Assembly: GCA_024743115.1 (NCBI GenBank)
Contig: JANSXC010000003.1
Location: forward strand, 186,001-250,000
DNA length: 64,000 nt
Source: a bacterium
GTDB taxonomy: Bacteria > Planctomycetota > UBA1135 > UBA2386
Direction: 5' to 3'
The position numbers and the translations under genes are program-made. Shown here in pieces: positions 9,059-18,286 of this stretch (position 1 is its first letter; every line of letters begins with the position of its first letter). The notes under the pieces are model-generated. The model ran no database searches. It saw nothing but the letters and a program-made list of their open reading frames with translations, and was not told where the DNA came from.

Positions 9059-10285
9059 GTGAACCGCCGCCACCGTAATCGACCGCCCCATCGGGCCAAC
9101 CATCCGGAACCGGACACGACCACCCTCGAATGTCCGCACTTCGGCACCTGCGGCGGCTGCTCGTTGCTCGACCAACCGATCCGCTGGCAACTGCGCGACA
9201 AGCTCGAGCGGTGTGAGGCGTTGCTTACGCCGTGGCTGAACGGCCAGGGCATCGCGCACGCGCTGCCCGATCGCCCGCCGCGCTGGTTTCGCACGCGACT
9301 GCTCTACCCGGTTCGCACCGGGAAGAAGGGCCTCGCGATCGCGGGGCTCTACGAGTTCCGCACCAATGCGATCGTGCGGCTCGAAGAGTGCCAGACCGCG
9401 GATCCATGGCTCACCGCGCTCGGTCGCGCGGCCGAGGGCGTGCTGCGCGAACTGCGCATCCCGGCGTTCGATCCCGAGCGTTCCACGGGCAAGGTCGTCG
9501 CGTTGCAGGCGCGGCTCGCGAGCGGCACGGGCGAGGTGCTCGCAGGCGTCGTCACGCAGCCCGGCGAGTTTGCCGCAGGCCGCGAGTTCGCCGAACGGTT
9601 GATGAGCGCGGCCAGACGACTGCCGCGCGGCGCGCGCCCGCGCGAGCTCGTCGGCGTGATGCACGGGATCACTGCGCGCACCGACGGATTCCTGCTGCCC
9701 GAACGCCATCTGCCACTACGCGGTCGCGACCACGTGCTCGATCGCCGCGACGATCTCACGTTCCGCATCAGCGCGGGCAGCTTCTACCAGATCCACGCCG
9801 GCGCCTCGGCGCTGCTCTACCGGCCCGCGCTCGAACTCTGCGGCGACGTCCGCGGCCAGCGCGTCGTCGACGGTTACGGCGGCGTCGGCACGTTCGGCCT
9901 GCGGCTGCTGCGGGCGGGCGCCGCGTCGGTGACGATCGTCGAGGACAATGCGTCGGCCTGCCGCGACGCCGAACACAACGCCAGGATCAACGAGCTGCCG
10001 GCGACGGTCGTGCGCGCGCCATTCGCCAAGGCCGAGTTCGAAGCCGAGCCCGACCTGCTCGTCGTCGACCCCCCGCGCTCCGGCCTCGGCGAAGCCGGCG
10101 TCGACCGCGTGCTCCGTGCCCGCCCCCGCCGCCTGCTGCACGTCGCCTGCGACGCCGAATCGATGGCCAGCGACCTCGAGAACCTCACGGCCGGTGGCTA
10201 CGTGACCCGGGCAGTTCGCCTCTGCGACCTGTTCCCGCACACCGAGCACGTCGAGCTGCTCGCGCTGCTGGAGCGTGCTCCGTAG
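9059..10285 (+). CDS. RlmD/RumA-type 23S rRNA (uracil-C5)-methyltransferase family protein
   Basis: 408 residues. An N-terminal Fe-S binding pattern CPHFGTCGGC (25-34), completed by a Cys in RLEECQT, precedes the catalytic domain. The SAM-binding Rossmann fold shows DGYGGVGTFGL, the DPPRSGL motif follows, then HVACDAE carrying the catalytic Cys (usually VSCNP) and LCDLFPHTEHVE at the C-terminus, all hallmarks of uracil-5 RNA methyltransferases. No TRAM domain is present, so it resembles the shorter TrmA/RumA relatives that omit it. The exact target base (U747, U1939 or a tRNA site) cannot be told from sequence. Start is GTG; no clear ribosome binding site. Confidence 0.85.
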   Translation: MNRRHRNRPPHRANHPEPDTTTLECPHFGTCGGCSLLDQPIRWQLRDKLERCEALLTPWLNGQGIAHALPDRPPRWFRTRLLYPVRTGKKGLAIAGLYEFRTNAIVRLEECQTADPWLTALGRAAEGVLRELRIPAFDPERSTGKVVALQARLASGTGEVLAGVVTQPGEFAAGREFAERLMSAARRLPRGARPRELVGVMHGITARTDGFLLPERHLPLRGRDHVLDRRDDLTFRISAGSFYQIHAGASALLYRPALELCGDVRGQRVVDGYGGVGTFGLRLLRAGAASVTIVEDNASACRDAEHNARINELPATVVRAPFAKAEFEAEPDLLVVDPPRSGLGEAGVDRVLRARPRRLLHVACDAESMASDLENLTAGGYVTRAVRLCDLFPHTEHVELLALLERAP

Positions 10286-10297
10286 ATTGCCCCCAGC

Positions 10298-12394
10298 ATG
10301 AACCAGTATCGCAGCGGCCTCCTGGCCACCCTTCTGGCCCCCGTTCTCGCCACGTCTGCGGCGCTCCTCGCCCAAGGCAACCACGATCCCCTTGCCATGG
10401 GCAAGATGTGGACATTCGAGAACCCGCCCCTCGCCTATCTCGAACAGGAATACGGCTTCAAGCCCGACCAGAAGTGGCTCGACTCGCTGCGCCTCGGTGC
10501 CCTGCGGCTCGGCGAACGCGAGAACCCGTGGTGTTCGGCGTCGTTCGTTTCGCCGAAGGGGCTGATCATGACCAACCACCACTGCGTGCGCGATCAGGTC
10601 GCGCAGGTGCAGGGGCGAAATGACTGGGTCAAGGACGGGTTCGCCGCAACGAGCCTCGACGAGGAAGTCAAGGTGCCGGGGCTGACCGTGCACCAGCTCA
10701 TCGCGCAGGAAGACGTGACGGCCAAGGTCAACGAAGGCATCGGTGACGATGACGACGACCTGATGAAGACGGAGAAGCGCGAGGCCAACACCAAGAAGAT
10801 CCTCGACGCCGCGAACGCCGCGCATCCCGACTCGATGCATCAGGTCGTGTCGCTGTACCAGGGCGCCGTGCATCAGCTGTATCGGTATCGGGTCTTCGAC
10901 GACATCCGACTCGTGCTCGCAGTCAACCTGCAGTGCGCGCACTACGGCGGCGACCCCGACAACTTCACCTACCCGCGCTGGAGCATCGACTTCTCGTTCC
11001 TGCGCGCCTACGAGGACGGCAAGCCCGCCGACACCACGGCCAACTACTTCCGCTGGCGGATGGAAGGCGCGAAGGACAACGAAATCGTGTTCGTGCCGGG
11101 CAACCCGGGCAACACCAACCGCCTGATGACGACCGCGCAGCTCGAGGTGCAGCGCGACGTCGAATACCCGATCATTCTCGAGCAACTCGAGAACGGGATG
11201 GCGATCCTGAAGCCGTTCTCGAAGCGCGCGCCCGGCCTGCTGACCACACTGCTGAGCTGGGAGAACAGCTTCAAGGCGATCGGCGGGATGCTCGACGGCC
11301 TGAAGGACGAGGCGCTCCTGACGAAGAAGCGTGACCATGAGGCGCACTTCCGCGCCGCGGTCAAGGGCAATGCCGATTGGCAGGCCGCCTACGGCGACGT
11401 CTGGGACACGATCGGGGAGCTCGCGGCGCGCAAACGCGCGGTGCACGCGAAGGTGCAGTTCTACAACCCGAGCTACTCGGGCGTGATCGAGCGTGGCGTC
11501 GCGATGGCGAAGGCACTCGACGAGACGCTCGACGCGAAGGAACGCGAGGCCGCGCGTAAGGAAGCGCTGACCATGCAGGTCCGCGGCAACATCCTCACCG
11601 AGGCGCTGCTCGTCGACCACTTCGAGCGCGCGGTGCGCTGGCTCGGCCGTCGCGACGCTTACGTCGAGGTCGTCGCGTCGGCGCCGATGACGGACGGCCC
11701 GCTGGTCTGGAAGGACTCGCTCGCGGTCGTCGGGACGAGCAAGCTCACCGACAACGGCTTCGTGAGCGCGCTGTTCGAGGCCGAGGACGCTGCCGAACGG
11801 TTCCAGAAGAGCGATGACGTCGGCATCCGCGTCGCCCGCGTGCTCTGGCCGCTGATGCGCGCAGCCGAGCGCGAGAGCGCCGCCGTCGACAAGGCGCTCG
11901 CGGCGCAGGGCACACGGATCGGCCGCGCGCTGCACGCAGTCTACGGCACCGGCACGAGCCCGGACGCGACGATGACCCTGCGCTTCTCGGACGGTCGCGT
12001 GAAGGGTTACGACTACAACGGCACCGTCGCGCCGTGGTCGACGACGCTCTACGGCCTCTACGGTCGCTCGGTCGCGTTCGGCAACGAGTACCCGTTCGAT
12101 CTCGCGGAGCCGTGGATCGCCGCGAAGTCCAAGGTCGACCTCAGCAGTCGCGCCTGCTTCGCGAGCACCAACGACATCGTCGGCGGCAACTCGGGATCCG
12201 CTGTGGTGGACAAAGACCTGCAGGTCGTCGGCCTCGTGTTCGACGGGAACATCGAGTCCCTGCCCAACGACTTCTACTTCACGCAGGAAGTCGCACGCGC
12301 CGTCAACGTTCACACCGACGCGATCGTCCAAGCCCTGAAGAACGTCTACGGCATGGGCTGGATCCTCGAAGAACTGCGTAGCGGCGCGCGCTGA
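10298..12394 (+). CDS. S46-family dipeptidyl-peptidase (DPP7/DPP11-like)
   Basis: 698 residues, close to the usual S46 length. Signal peptide in the first 26 residues (ends SAALLAQG). Trypsin-like catalytic parts: CSASFVSPKGLIMTNHHC (79-96, catalytic His) and GNSGSA at 630-635 (Ser632), with the S46 signature GGDPDNFTYPRWSIDFSF in between. Family members are periplasmic exopeptidases releasing dipeptides for amino-acid use. It begins 12 bases after the methyltransferase stop. The last codons and stop are part of a 39-bp tandem repeat described separately. Confidence 0.9.
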   Translation: MNQYRSGLLATLLAPVLATSAALLAQGNHDPLAMGKMWTFENPPLAYLEQEYGFKPDQKWLDSLRLGALRLGERENPWCSASFVSPKGLIMTNHHCVRDQVAQVQGRNDWVKDGFAATSLDEEVKVPGLTVHQLIAQEDVTAKVNEGIGDDDDDLMKTEKREANTKKILDAANAAHPDSMHQVVSLYQGAVHQLYRYRVFDDIRLVLAVNLQCAHYGGDPDNFTYPRWSIDFSFLRAYEDGKPADTTANYFRWRMEGAKDNEIVFVPGNPGNTNRLMTTAQLEVQRDVEYPIILEQLENGMAILKPFSKRAPGLLTTLLSWENSFKAIGGMLDGLKDEALLTKKRDHEAHFRAAVKGNADWQAAYGDVWDTIGELAARKRAVHAKVQFYNPSYSGVIERGVAMAKALDETLDAKEREAARKEALTMQVRGNILTEALLVDHFERAVRWLGRRDAYVEVVASAPMTDGPLVWKDSLAVVGTSKLTDNGFVSALFEAEDAAERFQKSDDVGIRVARVLWPLMRAAERESAAVDKALAAQGTRIGRALHAVYGTGTSPDATMTLRFSDGRVKGYDYNGTVAPWSTTLYGLYGRSVAFGNEYPFDLAEPWIAAKSKVDLSSRACFASTNDIVGGNSGSAVVDKDLQVVGLVFDGNIESLPNDFYFTQEVARAVNVHTDAIVQALKNVYGMGWILEELRSGAR

Positions 12395-12496
12395 GTCCGG
12401 AGGGCAGTGCGCGCGGCTAGCGGCGCGCGCTGAGTCCGGAGGGCAGTGCCCGCTGCTAGCAGCGAGCGCTGGGTCCGAAGGGCAGCGCGAGCGGCG
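12380..12496 (+). repeat. Three tandem 39-bp repeats across the S46 peptidase stop codon
   Basis: Units start at 12380, 12419 and 12458, each beginning AGCGGCGCGCGCTGAGTCCG or a close variant. Copies 1 and 2 are nearly identical; copy 3 has drifted at several positions. The stop codon of the peptidase lies within unit 1 (TGA at 12392-12394). The period is a multiple of three, so the first duplication may have arisen from coding sequence. There is no spacer sequence, so this is not CRISPR. Confidence 0.85.
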
Positions 12497-12737
12497 GAAT
12501 CTCGCTTTCTCTCCACGGTTCGCCGTACGCCAACGATCGGTGGCAGCGGACTCGCGCAGACACGGGCCGGCAGGTGGCGTGGCACGCCACGTGACCTTGC
12601 GGTGACCCCCTTCTCATGGGGCTATTCTTCCCTACGTTGTGACGCCCCGGCCCATCGCCGGCCTGCCGCTCCCGAACTGACACTCTCGGCCCGAACGCCC
12701 TCGCCCCGCTTCGAAGCCTGCCCGCCTTTCGACCTCG
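12497..12737. other. Intergenic stretch before the cytochrome gene
   Basis: Together with the repeats this makes a 343-base gap between two rightward genes. I see no convincing open frame, no long inverted repeat and no clear sigma-70 promoter. It presumably carries the promoter for the cytochrome gene. Confidence 0.4.
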
Positions 12738-15056
12738 ATGCGCATTCTGAACCTGCAAGCGACCCTCTGGGGGTCGTTCACGCTCGCCCTCGTCGCCACC
12801 AACCTGCCGGTGATGACGCCTCCCACAGACATCCAGCAGCCCGGCACGCAGCCGCTGCAGGCGACGTCGATGATGGGCACGTCCGCGGCCTGCACGGGCT
12901 GCCACGGCGGCTATGACCAGGTCGTCGAACCGGGCGAGAACTGGATGGGCAGCATGATGGCCCACAGCTCGCGGGATCCGGTCTACTACGCGGCGCTCGC
13001 GATCGCGGAGGGCGACTTCCCCGGCGCCGGTGACTACTGCATTCGTTGTCACTCCCAGCGCGCCTGGCACCAGGGCCGCGCGACGCCGACGGACGGCTCG
13101 GGTCTCGACCCCAACCAGGACATGGACGGCGTCGAATGCGCGATCTGCCACAACATGGTCGATCAGGACATGCAGGAACACGCGGGCCTGCAGACCGCAC
13201 CGTTCATCGCCAACGACGGTGGTTCGCCCCCCGAAGGCTACTACGGCAGCGGCATGGTCGTGCTCGCGGGCGACTTCGTGCGCCACGGGCCGTACCGAAC
13301 CACGACGGCAACGCACGCCTACGTCCAATCCGAATACCTGCGGTCGTCGAAGATGTGCGGCACGTGCCACGACGTGAGCAACCCGCTCGTCGGCGACCTC
13401 GCACCCAACAACGGCGCGCAGGTGCCGCTGCAACCGGGCACGTTCAGTGGCGTTCCGAACTCGCCCGTCGCGGGCAAGGCGGCGTTCAACAACTTCCCGT
13501 TCCAGTACGGGATCGTCGAGCGCACGTTCAGCGAGCACATGGCGAGCGCGCTGTCGACGACGCCGGTGAGCACCTACCCGTCGCTACCCGCCGATCTGCA
13601 GCGCGGCGCGATCAAGCGGGCCTACGATCAAGCGCTGCTCGCCGGCAACGGGGGTGACTACGAGGATCGCACCCAACGCTTCTTCACCTGCCAGACGTGT
13701 CACATGGAGCCGGTCGTCGGCGAGGGTGCGGCGTTCGGACTCGCGCCGCTGCGCTACGACCTGCCGGCACACGATCTGACCGGCGGCAACACCTGGGTTC
13801 CGAAGGCGATCCAGTGGCTCGACGGCCAGAACCGCATGACGTTCGGCGGCGGCCTGACCGCGACGCAGAACGCCGCGATGGATCGCGGTGTGCTGCGCGC
13901 CCGCGCCAACCTGAAGCGGGCCGGGGCGCTCGACGTCACCGACGACACCGTGCGGGTCACCAACCTGACCGGTCACAAACTCATCAGCGGCTACCCCGAG
14001 GGACGCCGGATGTGGCTGCGCGTGCGCTGGCGCGATGAACAGAACAACCTCATCGCCGAAGAAGGCACCTACGAGAGCTTCAACAGCAACGTCGCCGGCA
14101 CCAACTACACGGTGCACTCGATCACGGATCCGAACGCCCGCGTCTACGAGGCCAAGCTCGGCATCTCGCAGGACTGGGCACTCCAGCTGCTGACCCTCGG
14201 CGTCTCGCCGACGTTGCCGCTGTCCTACGACCCGGTGACGGGCGCCGTCGAGAAGACGCTGATCCAGCTGGCGGGCGATCCGGCGGGCACCGTGCACGAG
14301 ACGTTCCACTTCGTGCTCAACAACACGCTCGTCGCCGACAACCGCATCCCGCCCTACGGCTTCGCCTACAACGAAGCCCAGACGCGCAACGCGCTGCCCG
14401 TGCCGGCAACGCAGTACGGCAACCCGGGACCGAACGGCACCTACGACTACTTCGACGACGTGCAGCTGTCGCCGCCCGCCGGCGCGACGCGCGCCGAGAT
14501 CGAGCTGCTCTACCAGACCGCGAGCTGGGAGTACATCCAGTTCCTCCGCCTCGCGAACCCGGGCACGAGCCCGCACCTCGCGAGCGCCGGCCTGGATCTC
14601 TTCGACGCCTGGCGCAACACGGGCCAGTCCGCGCCCGAGCAGATGGCGCTCGCGCGCTGGTGTGATCTGCCCGGCACGGGCGAAGACCTCGAACTGCGTT
14701 CGAGCAAGAACGGCGCCGCCGCCGACGCGACCTGCGGCAAGCGGCTCGAAGGCGGCGACACGGTCACGTTCGAGGTCACATCCCCGAACAACACGTTCGC
14801 CACGAACCTCGGCGGCCTGGTCTACCAGGTCCACGACGCCTCGGCGCCGCCCGCACCGGCCTTCCCTGGCATCTGGCTCGACCGCATCGACGCGCAGGTC
14901 GTGCTCATCGGCGCCACCTCGACGCCGACGACGGGCTCGATCACGATCCCGACGTGGTACAGCGGAATGATCCGCGCGCAGGCGATCATGTTGTCGTCGA
15001 CCGCGAACAACGGGATCTACGCCGCGAGCGCCGCGCTCGACGTCTGGGTCGAGTAG
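12738..15056 (+). CDS. Exported multiheme (five CxxCH) cytochrome c
   Basis: 772 residues with an N-terminal hydrophobic export segment (about 8-26). Five heme-binding motifs: CTGCH 52-56, CIRCH 101-105, CAICH 134-138, CGTCH 207-211, CQTCH 318-322; all lie in the first 45 percent. A conserved LTGHKLISGYPEGRRMW block (around 413) follows, a distal His-containing element typical of cytochrome c-554/NapC-related multiheme proteins. The C-terminal half is beta-rich and heme-free. It likely mediates periplasmic or surface electron transfer. No partner oxidoreductase is adjacent; the downstream gene is convergent. Confidence 0.8.
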   Translation: MRILNLQATLWGSFTLALVATNLPVMTPPTDIQQPGTQPLQATSMMGTSAACTGCHGGYDQVVEPGENWMGSMMAHSSRDPVYYAALAIAEGDFPGAGDYCIRCHSQRAWHQGRATPTDGSGLDPNQDMDGVECAICHNMVDQDMQEHAGLQTAPFIANDGGSPPEGYYGSGMVVLAGDFVRHGPYRTTTATHAYVQSEYLRSSKMCGTCHDVSNPLVGDLAPNNGAQVPLQPGTFSGVPNSPVAGKAAFNNFPFQYGIVERTFSEHMASALSTTPVSTYPSLPADLQRGAIKRAYDQALLAGNGGDYEDRTQRFFTCQTCHMEPVVGEGAAFGLAPLRYDLPAHDLTGGNTWVPKAIQWLDGQNRMTFGGGLTATQNAAMDRGVLRARANLKRAGALDVTDDTVRVTNLTGHKLISGYPEGRRMWLRVRWRDEQNNLIAEEGTYESFNSNVAGTNYTVHSITDPNARVYEAKLGISQDWALQLLTLGVSPTLPLSYDPVTGAVEKTLIQLAGDPAGTVHETFHFVLNNTLVADNRIPPYGFAYNEAQTRNALPVPATQYGNPGPNGTYDYFDDVQLSPPAGATRAEIELLYQTASWEYIQFLRLANPGTSPHLASAGLDLFDAWRNTGQSAPEQMALARWCDLPGTGEDLELRSSKNGAAADATCGKRLEGGDTVTFEVTSPNNTFATNLGGLVYQVHDASAPPAPAFPGIWLDRIDAQVVLIGATSTPTTGSITIPTWYSGMIRAQAIMLSSTANNGIYAASAALDVWVE

Positions 15057-15065
15057 GCCAAGAAC

Positions 15066-15079
15066 CGCGGCTCGCCGCG
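15066..15079. terminator. Short hairpin between convergent genes
   Basis: CGCGGC and GCCGCG lie two bases apart between the cytochrome stop and the end of the HEAT gene. It could serve as a bidirectional terminator, but no T-run follows on either strand. Confidence 0.25.
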
Positions 15080-15114
15080 CCGATGCCGGTGAGCTGCGGC
15101 GGTCCAAGCGTCGC

Positions 15115-17031
15115 TCACAGGATGTCGAGCACGCCGGTGATCCCGTTCGTGAGTGTGTCGACCGCAGACGTGTAGTTGCTGTCCACGGTGAGGCGGTTGT
15201 TGAACGGCAGTGCTTCCTGGTCGCCGATCAGGCCGAGCGCGGCGGCGACGAAGCTGCGGGCGATCTTGGTGAGGCCGCGATCCGCGAGCATCTCGAGCAG
15301 CGGGTCGATCGAGCGGCGGTCGCCGATGCGGCCGACGCCCATCGCGAGCGCGGACAACACCGCCGCACTGTCGCTCTGCTGCATCATGTCGATGATCTGC
15401 ATCGAGGCATTGCGGTCGCCGAGCTGGCCGAGCGCGATCGCGAGTTGTCGAACGAGGAACGGGCGGCGAGCACTGCGCGCCATGACCTGCGCGAGCTTCG
15501 GATTGACGCCACGATCGCCCAACAGCGCGAGGCATAGCGCGAGGTAGCCCGCAGACTGCTGTTCGCTCTCGTTGTCGACCAGCAACCGCTCGACGGCGGG
15601 CGCGGCCTTCGCGTAGCCGGTCATGCCGAGCCCGATCGCGAGGGCGCCGCGCAGGGAGTTGTCGCTGACATCCTCGAGATCCTCGAGCAGCATCCGGGCA
15701 ACGACCTCGTCGGGCTTGCCCTCGGTGCCGCGCTGGAACGCCTGCAGACCGAGCGCGATCGCGCCCCAGGGTCGCTCCGTGCCCTTGCTGCCGGACACGT
15801 AGGCCCGCACGAGGAACTCGCGGTTGCTCGCGCCGCCGATACGGCCGAGGCTCACGAGCGAGAAGAACCGCTGGTTCTGGTCGCTACCCTTCTCCCAGGA
15901 CTGCTGCAGCACGCGGCAGAAGCGCGCGTCGTCGATGTGCTTCTCGGGCGCCACCGTCACCATGCCGAGCGCAATGGCGCAGGAGCGCAGGATCGGGTTG
16001 CTGCGGCGCTTCTTCGCTGTGATCACGGCCGCGAAGCGCGACTTGACCCGCTGATGCAGGTCCGTACTGCCGCGGCCGACGAGCCGGGCGATCGCGATCG
16101 GCGCATGCGCCTGCACCGCCTCGTAGCCGCGCCCACGGTCTTCTTCGAAGTAGCGGAACAGATCCTCGACCGCCTGCCAGAGCAATCGCTTCTGCGCACC
16201 ACTCGGCTCGAGCTCGAAGATGCCGATCGCCGACACGAGCGCAACGCCGAGATCGCGGTCACGCTGCTTGCGATCCGCGAGCAGCGGCCAGAGCTCGTCG
16301 TAGATCTCCTGCTTGAACTTCGCGTTCTTCGAACGCGCCGCGAGCAGGCCAAGCCCATAGGCGGCGAACGCCCGCGTGCGCTCCTTGACCTCGGACCGAT
16401 CGACGAGCTTGCGACCGACCTTGTCGTCCCGCAGCAGCGCCGCGAGGGACGGCAGCGCTTCCTTGCGACCCGCGATGCCGAGCGACAGCACGGCGGTCTC
16501 GCGGATCTCCTGATCGTCGCGATCGATGTGCTTGCGGAGCGCCTCCTCGAGATCGACCCCCGACGCGTTCTTGCCGATGCGGCCGAGTCCGACGAGGCAA
16601 GCCGTCACGATGTCACGGTTGCGCTCCTTCTCGAGCAGCGCCGCGAGCGCGGGAACGATCTTCTCGGTCAGGTCTTTGTCGTTCGGCTCGAGCATGTCGA
16701 TCTGCACGCGCTTGCGACCACCGCCGAGGTAGAAGTCGTCCGAGCCACTGATCGGTGGTTCTTCCTGCACTTCGCGGCGCAGCAGGAAGGGCCACTTGTT
16801 GAACTCCCACCACGTCGTCCACTGCGACGCTCGAGAGCGAATGATGCGGTAGCCCGTCGTGCCGACGCTGGGTCGCGGCACCGAGGGACCACTCGGCGCT
16901 CCGGTCGGCGGTCCCCCTACTGGCGGCACACCGACGGATCCAGGCGGCGGTTGGTACTGGCCACCGTGGGCGGGGAGTGTCGCGAGCAGCAAAGTCGCGA
17001 CGAGAGTTCCCAGGGACGCGCGGATCAACAT
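15115..17031 (-). CDS. Secreted HEAT-repeat protein
   Basis: 638 residues. Signal peptide MLIRASLGTLVATLLLATLPAHG, then a Pro/Gly-rich linker (about 25-58), a WTTWWEFNKWPFL aromatic motif near 70-82, and about 13 helical pairs from residue 115 on (for example IVTACLVGLGRIG, EIRETAVLSLGIAG, AVLSALAMGVGRIG, FVAAALGLIGDQEALP) typical of HEAT/PBS-lyase-like repeats. The fold is a binding scaffold; the partner is unknown. Export into the periplasm is supported by the signal peptide. Confidence 0.75.
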   Translation of the reverse strand: MLIRASLGTLVATLLLATLPAHGGQYQPPPGSVGVPPVGGPPTGAPSGPSVPRPSVGTTGYRIIRSRASQWTTWWEFNKWPFLLRREVQEEPPISGSDDFYLGGGRKRVQIDMLEPNDKDLTEKIVPALAALLEKERNRDIVTACLVGLGRIGKNASGVDLEEALRKHIDRDDQEIRETAVLSLGIAGRKEALPSLAALLRDDKVGRKLVDRSEVKERTRAFAAYGLGLLAARSKNAKFKQEIYDELWPLLADRKQRDRDLGVALVSAIGIFELEPSGAQKRLLWQAVEDLFRYFEEDRGRGYEAVQAHAPIAIARLVGRGSTDLHQRVKSRFAAVITAKKRRSNPILRSCAIALGMVTVAPEKHIDDARFCRVLQQSWEKGSDQNQRFFSLVSLGRIGGASNREFLVRAYVSGSKGTERPWGAIALGLQAFQRGTEGKPDEVVARMLLEDLEDVSDNSLRGALAIGLGMTGYAKAAPAVERLLVDNESEQQSAGYLALCLALLGDRGVNPKLAQVMARSARRPFLVRQLAIALGQLGDRNASMQIIDMMQQSDSAAVLSALAMGVGRIGDRRSIDPLLEMLADRGLTKIARSFVAAALGLIGDQEALPFNNRLTVDSNYTSAVDTLTNGITGVLDIL

Positions 17032-17095
17032 GGCAGGTACAATGTAGTCGGCGTCGCGTCATGCGGTAACCGCCTATAACAGCCTATGTTTGGCG

Positions 17096-18211
17096 CTAGA
17101 TTTGCGTCGCGGTCGCCGGTGTCCTGCCAGCGAGACGGTCGCCGTCCGCGGTAATGACGAGCGCGCGGACGAGCGCCACTTGTCCGGCCAGCCCGCGCAA
17201 ACGCGGCAGCCGCAATCGACACGACAAACGCCCGTCGACGGGCAATTCGCCCAAGGTGGCGTCGCCGAGCGCCGGGGAGAAGTCGCCGAGCAGAATGCGC
17301 GGAGCCGCCACGCGCTGCAGCACCCAGGGCTCGAACCCCGCCGCCGTCGTCGGCAACAACGCGTGCGGTCGGTCGAGCGCGAGTTCGATCACGTAATGGT
17401 GGCCGGCCGCGGCCGTCGTCGCCGCGACGAACGTCGCTTCGTCGCCACTACGCACGAGCGCGCTGCTCGCGCGCGGCTCGACCGGCGACTCGATCCGCAC
17501 TGCGCGCCAGTCGACCGCCGAACCGAACTGCCACGGCGCGGCCTCGCCATCGCCGTGCGCACCGTCGAGCGCCTGCAGAACGAGTTCGTCGTCGAACCAC
17601 GCATGCAGCCGGAAACCCGCGACCTGCAGCGCGAGATCGTGCGGGCGACCGTCCGCCGCCGGTGCCGGCGCCGTGCGAATGACGAGCACGTCGCCGCCGA
17701 TCGAACGCTCGAGCCGAAACTGCTCGCGTTCGCGGTCCCAGACGAAGCGATACCAGTTGCCCTCGTCGCGGCGCCGCGCGACCAGGCCCCAGCGCCCCGC
17801 GGAGTCCGCAGCCTTCGCCCGACCCACGATCCGATAGTCGCGCCGACCCGCGGCCTCGAGCGTCACCGGGCGAACGGGCGCCGCGGGCTCGACCGCTACA
17901 CTCACGCTGGCGCCGGGCGACGCGACGACGGCGAGCGAATCCGGCTTGCCGAGCGCGTCCGCCGGAAAGTGCAATCGATAGTCGCCCGGCACGGTGTGCA
18001 GTACCGGAGCGCGGGGCATCGCCCGATCCGACGGCTCGATCACCACGGCTTCGGGGCCGACGAGGCGTAGCCCGCCCGCCGCAACTCGCGGCAGCCACCG
18101 AACCTCGTCGCCGCCGTGACCGGCACCGGCCGGCGGATCGACCGGCTGCGACGCAGCCCCGGCGAGGGCAAGGATCCATGCCAGAACGCCCGAGATCGCG
18201 CGACAGAACAT
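17096..18211 (-). CDS. Secreted protein of unknown function, beta-rich
   Basis: 371 residues from ATG 18211, chosen because MFCRAISGVLAWILALAGAASQ is a clean signal peptide; the frame is open further upstream but overlaps the divergent fusion-enzyme gene. A central stretch (YRIVGRAKAADSAGRWGLVARRRDEGNWYRFVWD, given here only in part: GRWGLVARRRDEGNWY, DLALQVAGFRLHAWFDD) has the rhythm of a LamG/concanavalin-like sandwich, suggesting glycan or surface binding. Family not firmly recognised. Confidence 0.55.
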   Translation of the reverse strand: MFCRAISGVLAWILALAGAASQPVDPPAGAGHGGDEVRWLPRVAAGGLRLVGPEAVVIEPSDRAMPRAPVLHTVPGDYRLHFPADALGKPDSLAVVASPGASVSVAVEPAAPVRPVTLEAAGRRDYRIVGRAKAADSAGRWGLVARRRDEGNWYRFVWDREREQFRLERSIGGDVLVIRTAPAPAADGRPHDLALQVAGFRLHAWFDDELVLQALDGAHGDGEAAPWQFGSAVDWRAVRIESPVEPRASSALVRSGDEATFVAATTAAAGHHYVIELALDRPHALLPTTAAGFEPWVLQRVAAPRILLGDFSPALGDATLGELPVDGRLSCRLRLPRLRGLAGQVALVRALVITADGDRLAGRTPATATQI

Positions 18212-18286
18212 CGCCGGATCATACTTCGTATTGCGGGTCCGCCGGCGCGCTGGGTAACCTGCTCGCCCTCGAATTCGCAGACGCTC

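Noticed and set aside
12380..12496. CRISPR array
   Set aside because: Repeats are directly adjacent with no spacers, and no cas genes are present.
12346..12585. Leftward frame with repeated RTQRAPLAARTAL peptide
   Set aside because: The peptide merely reflects the 39-bp DNA repeats; there is no ribosome binding site or family.
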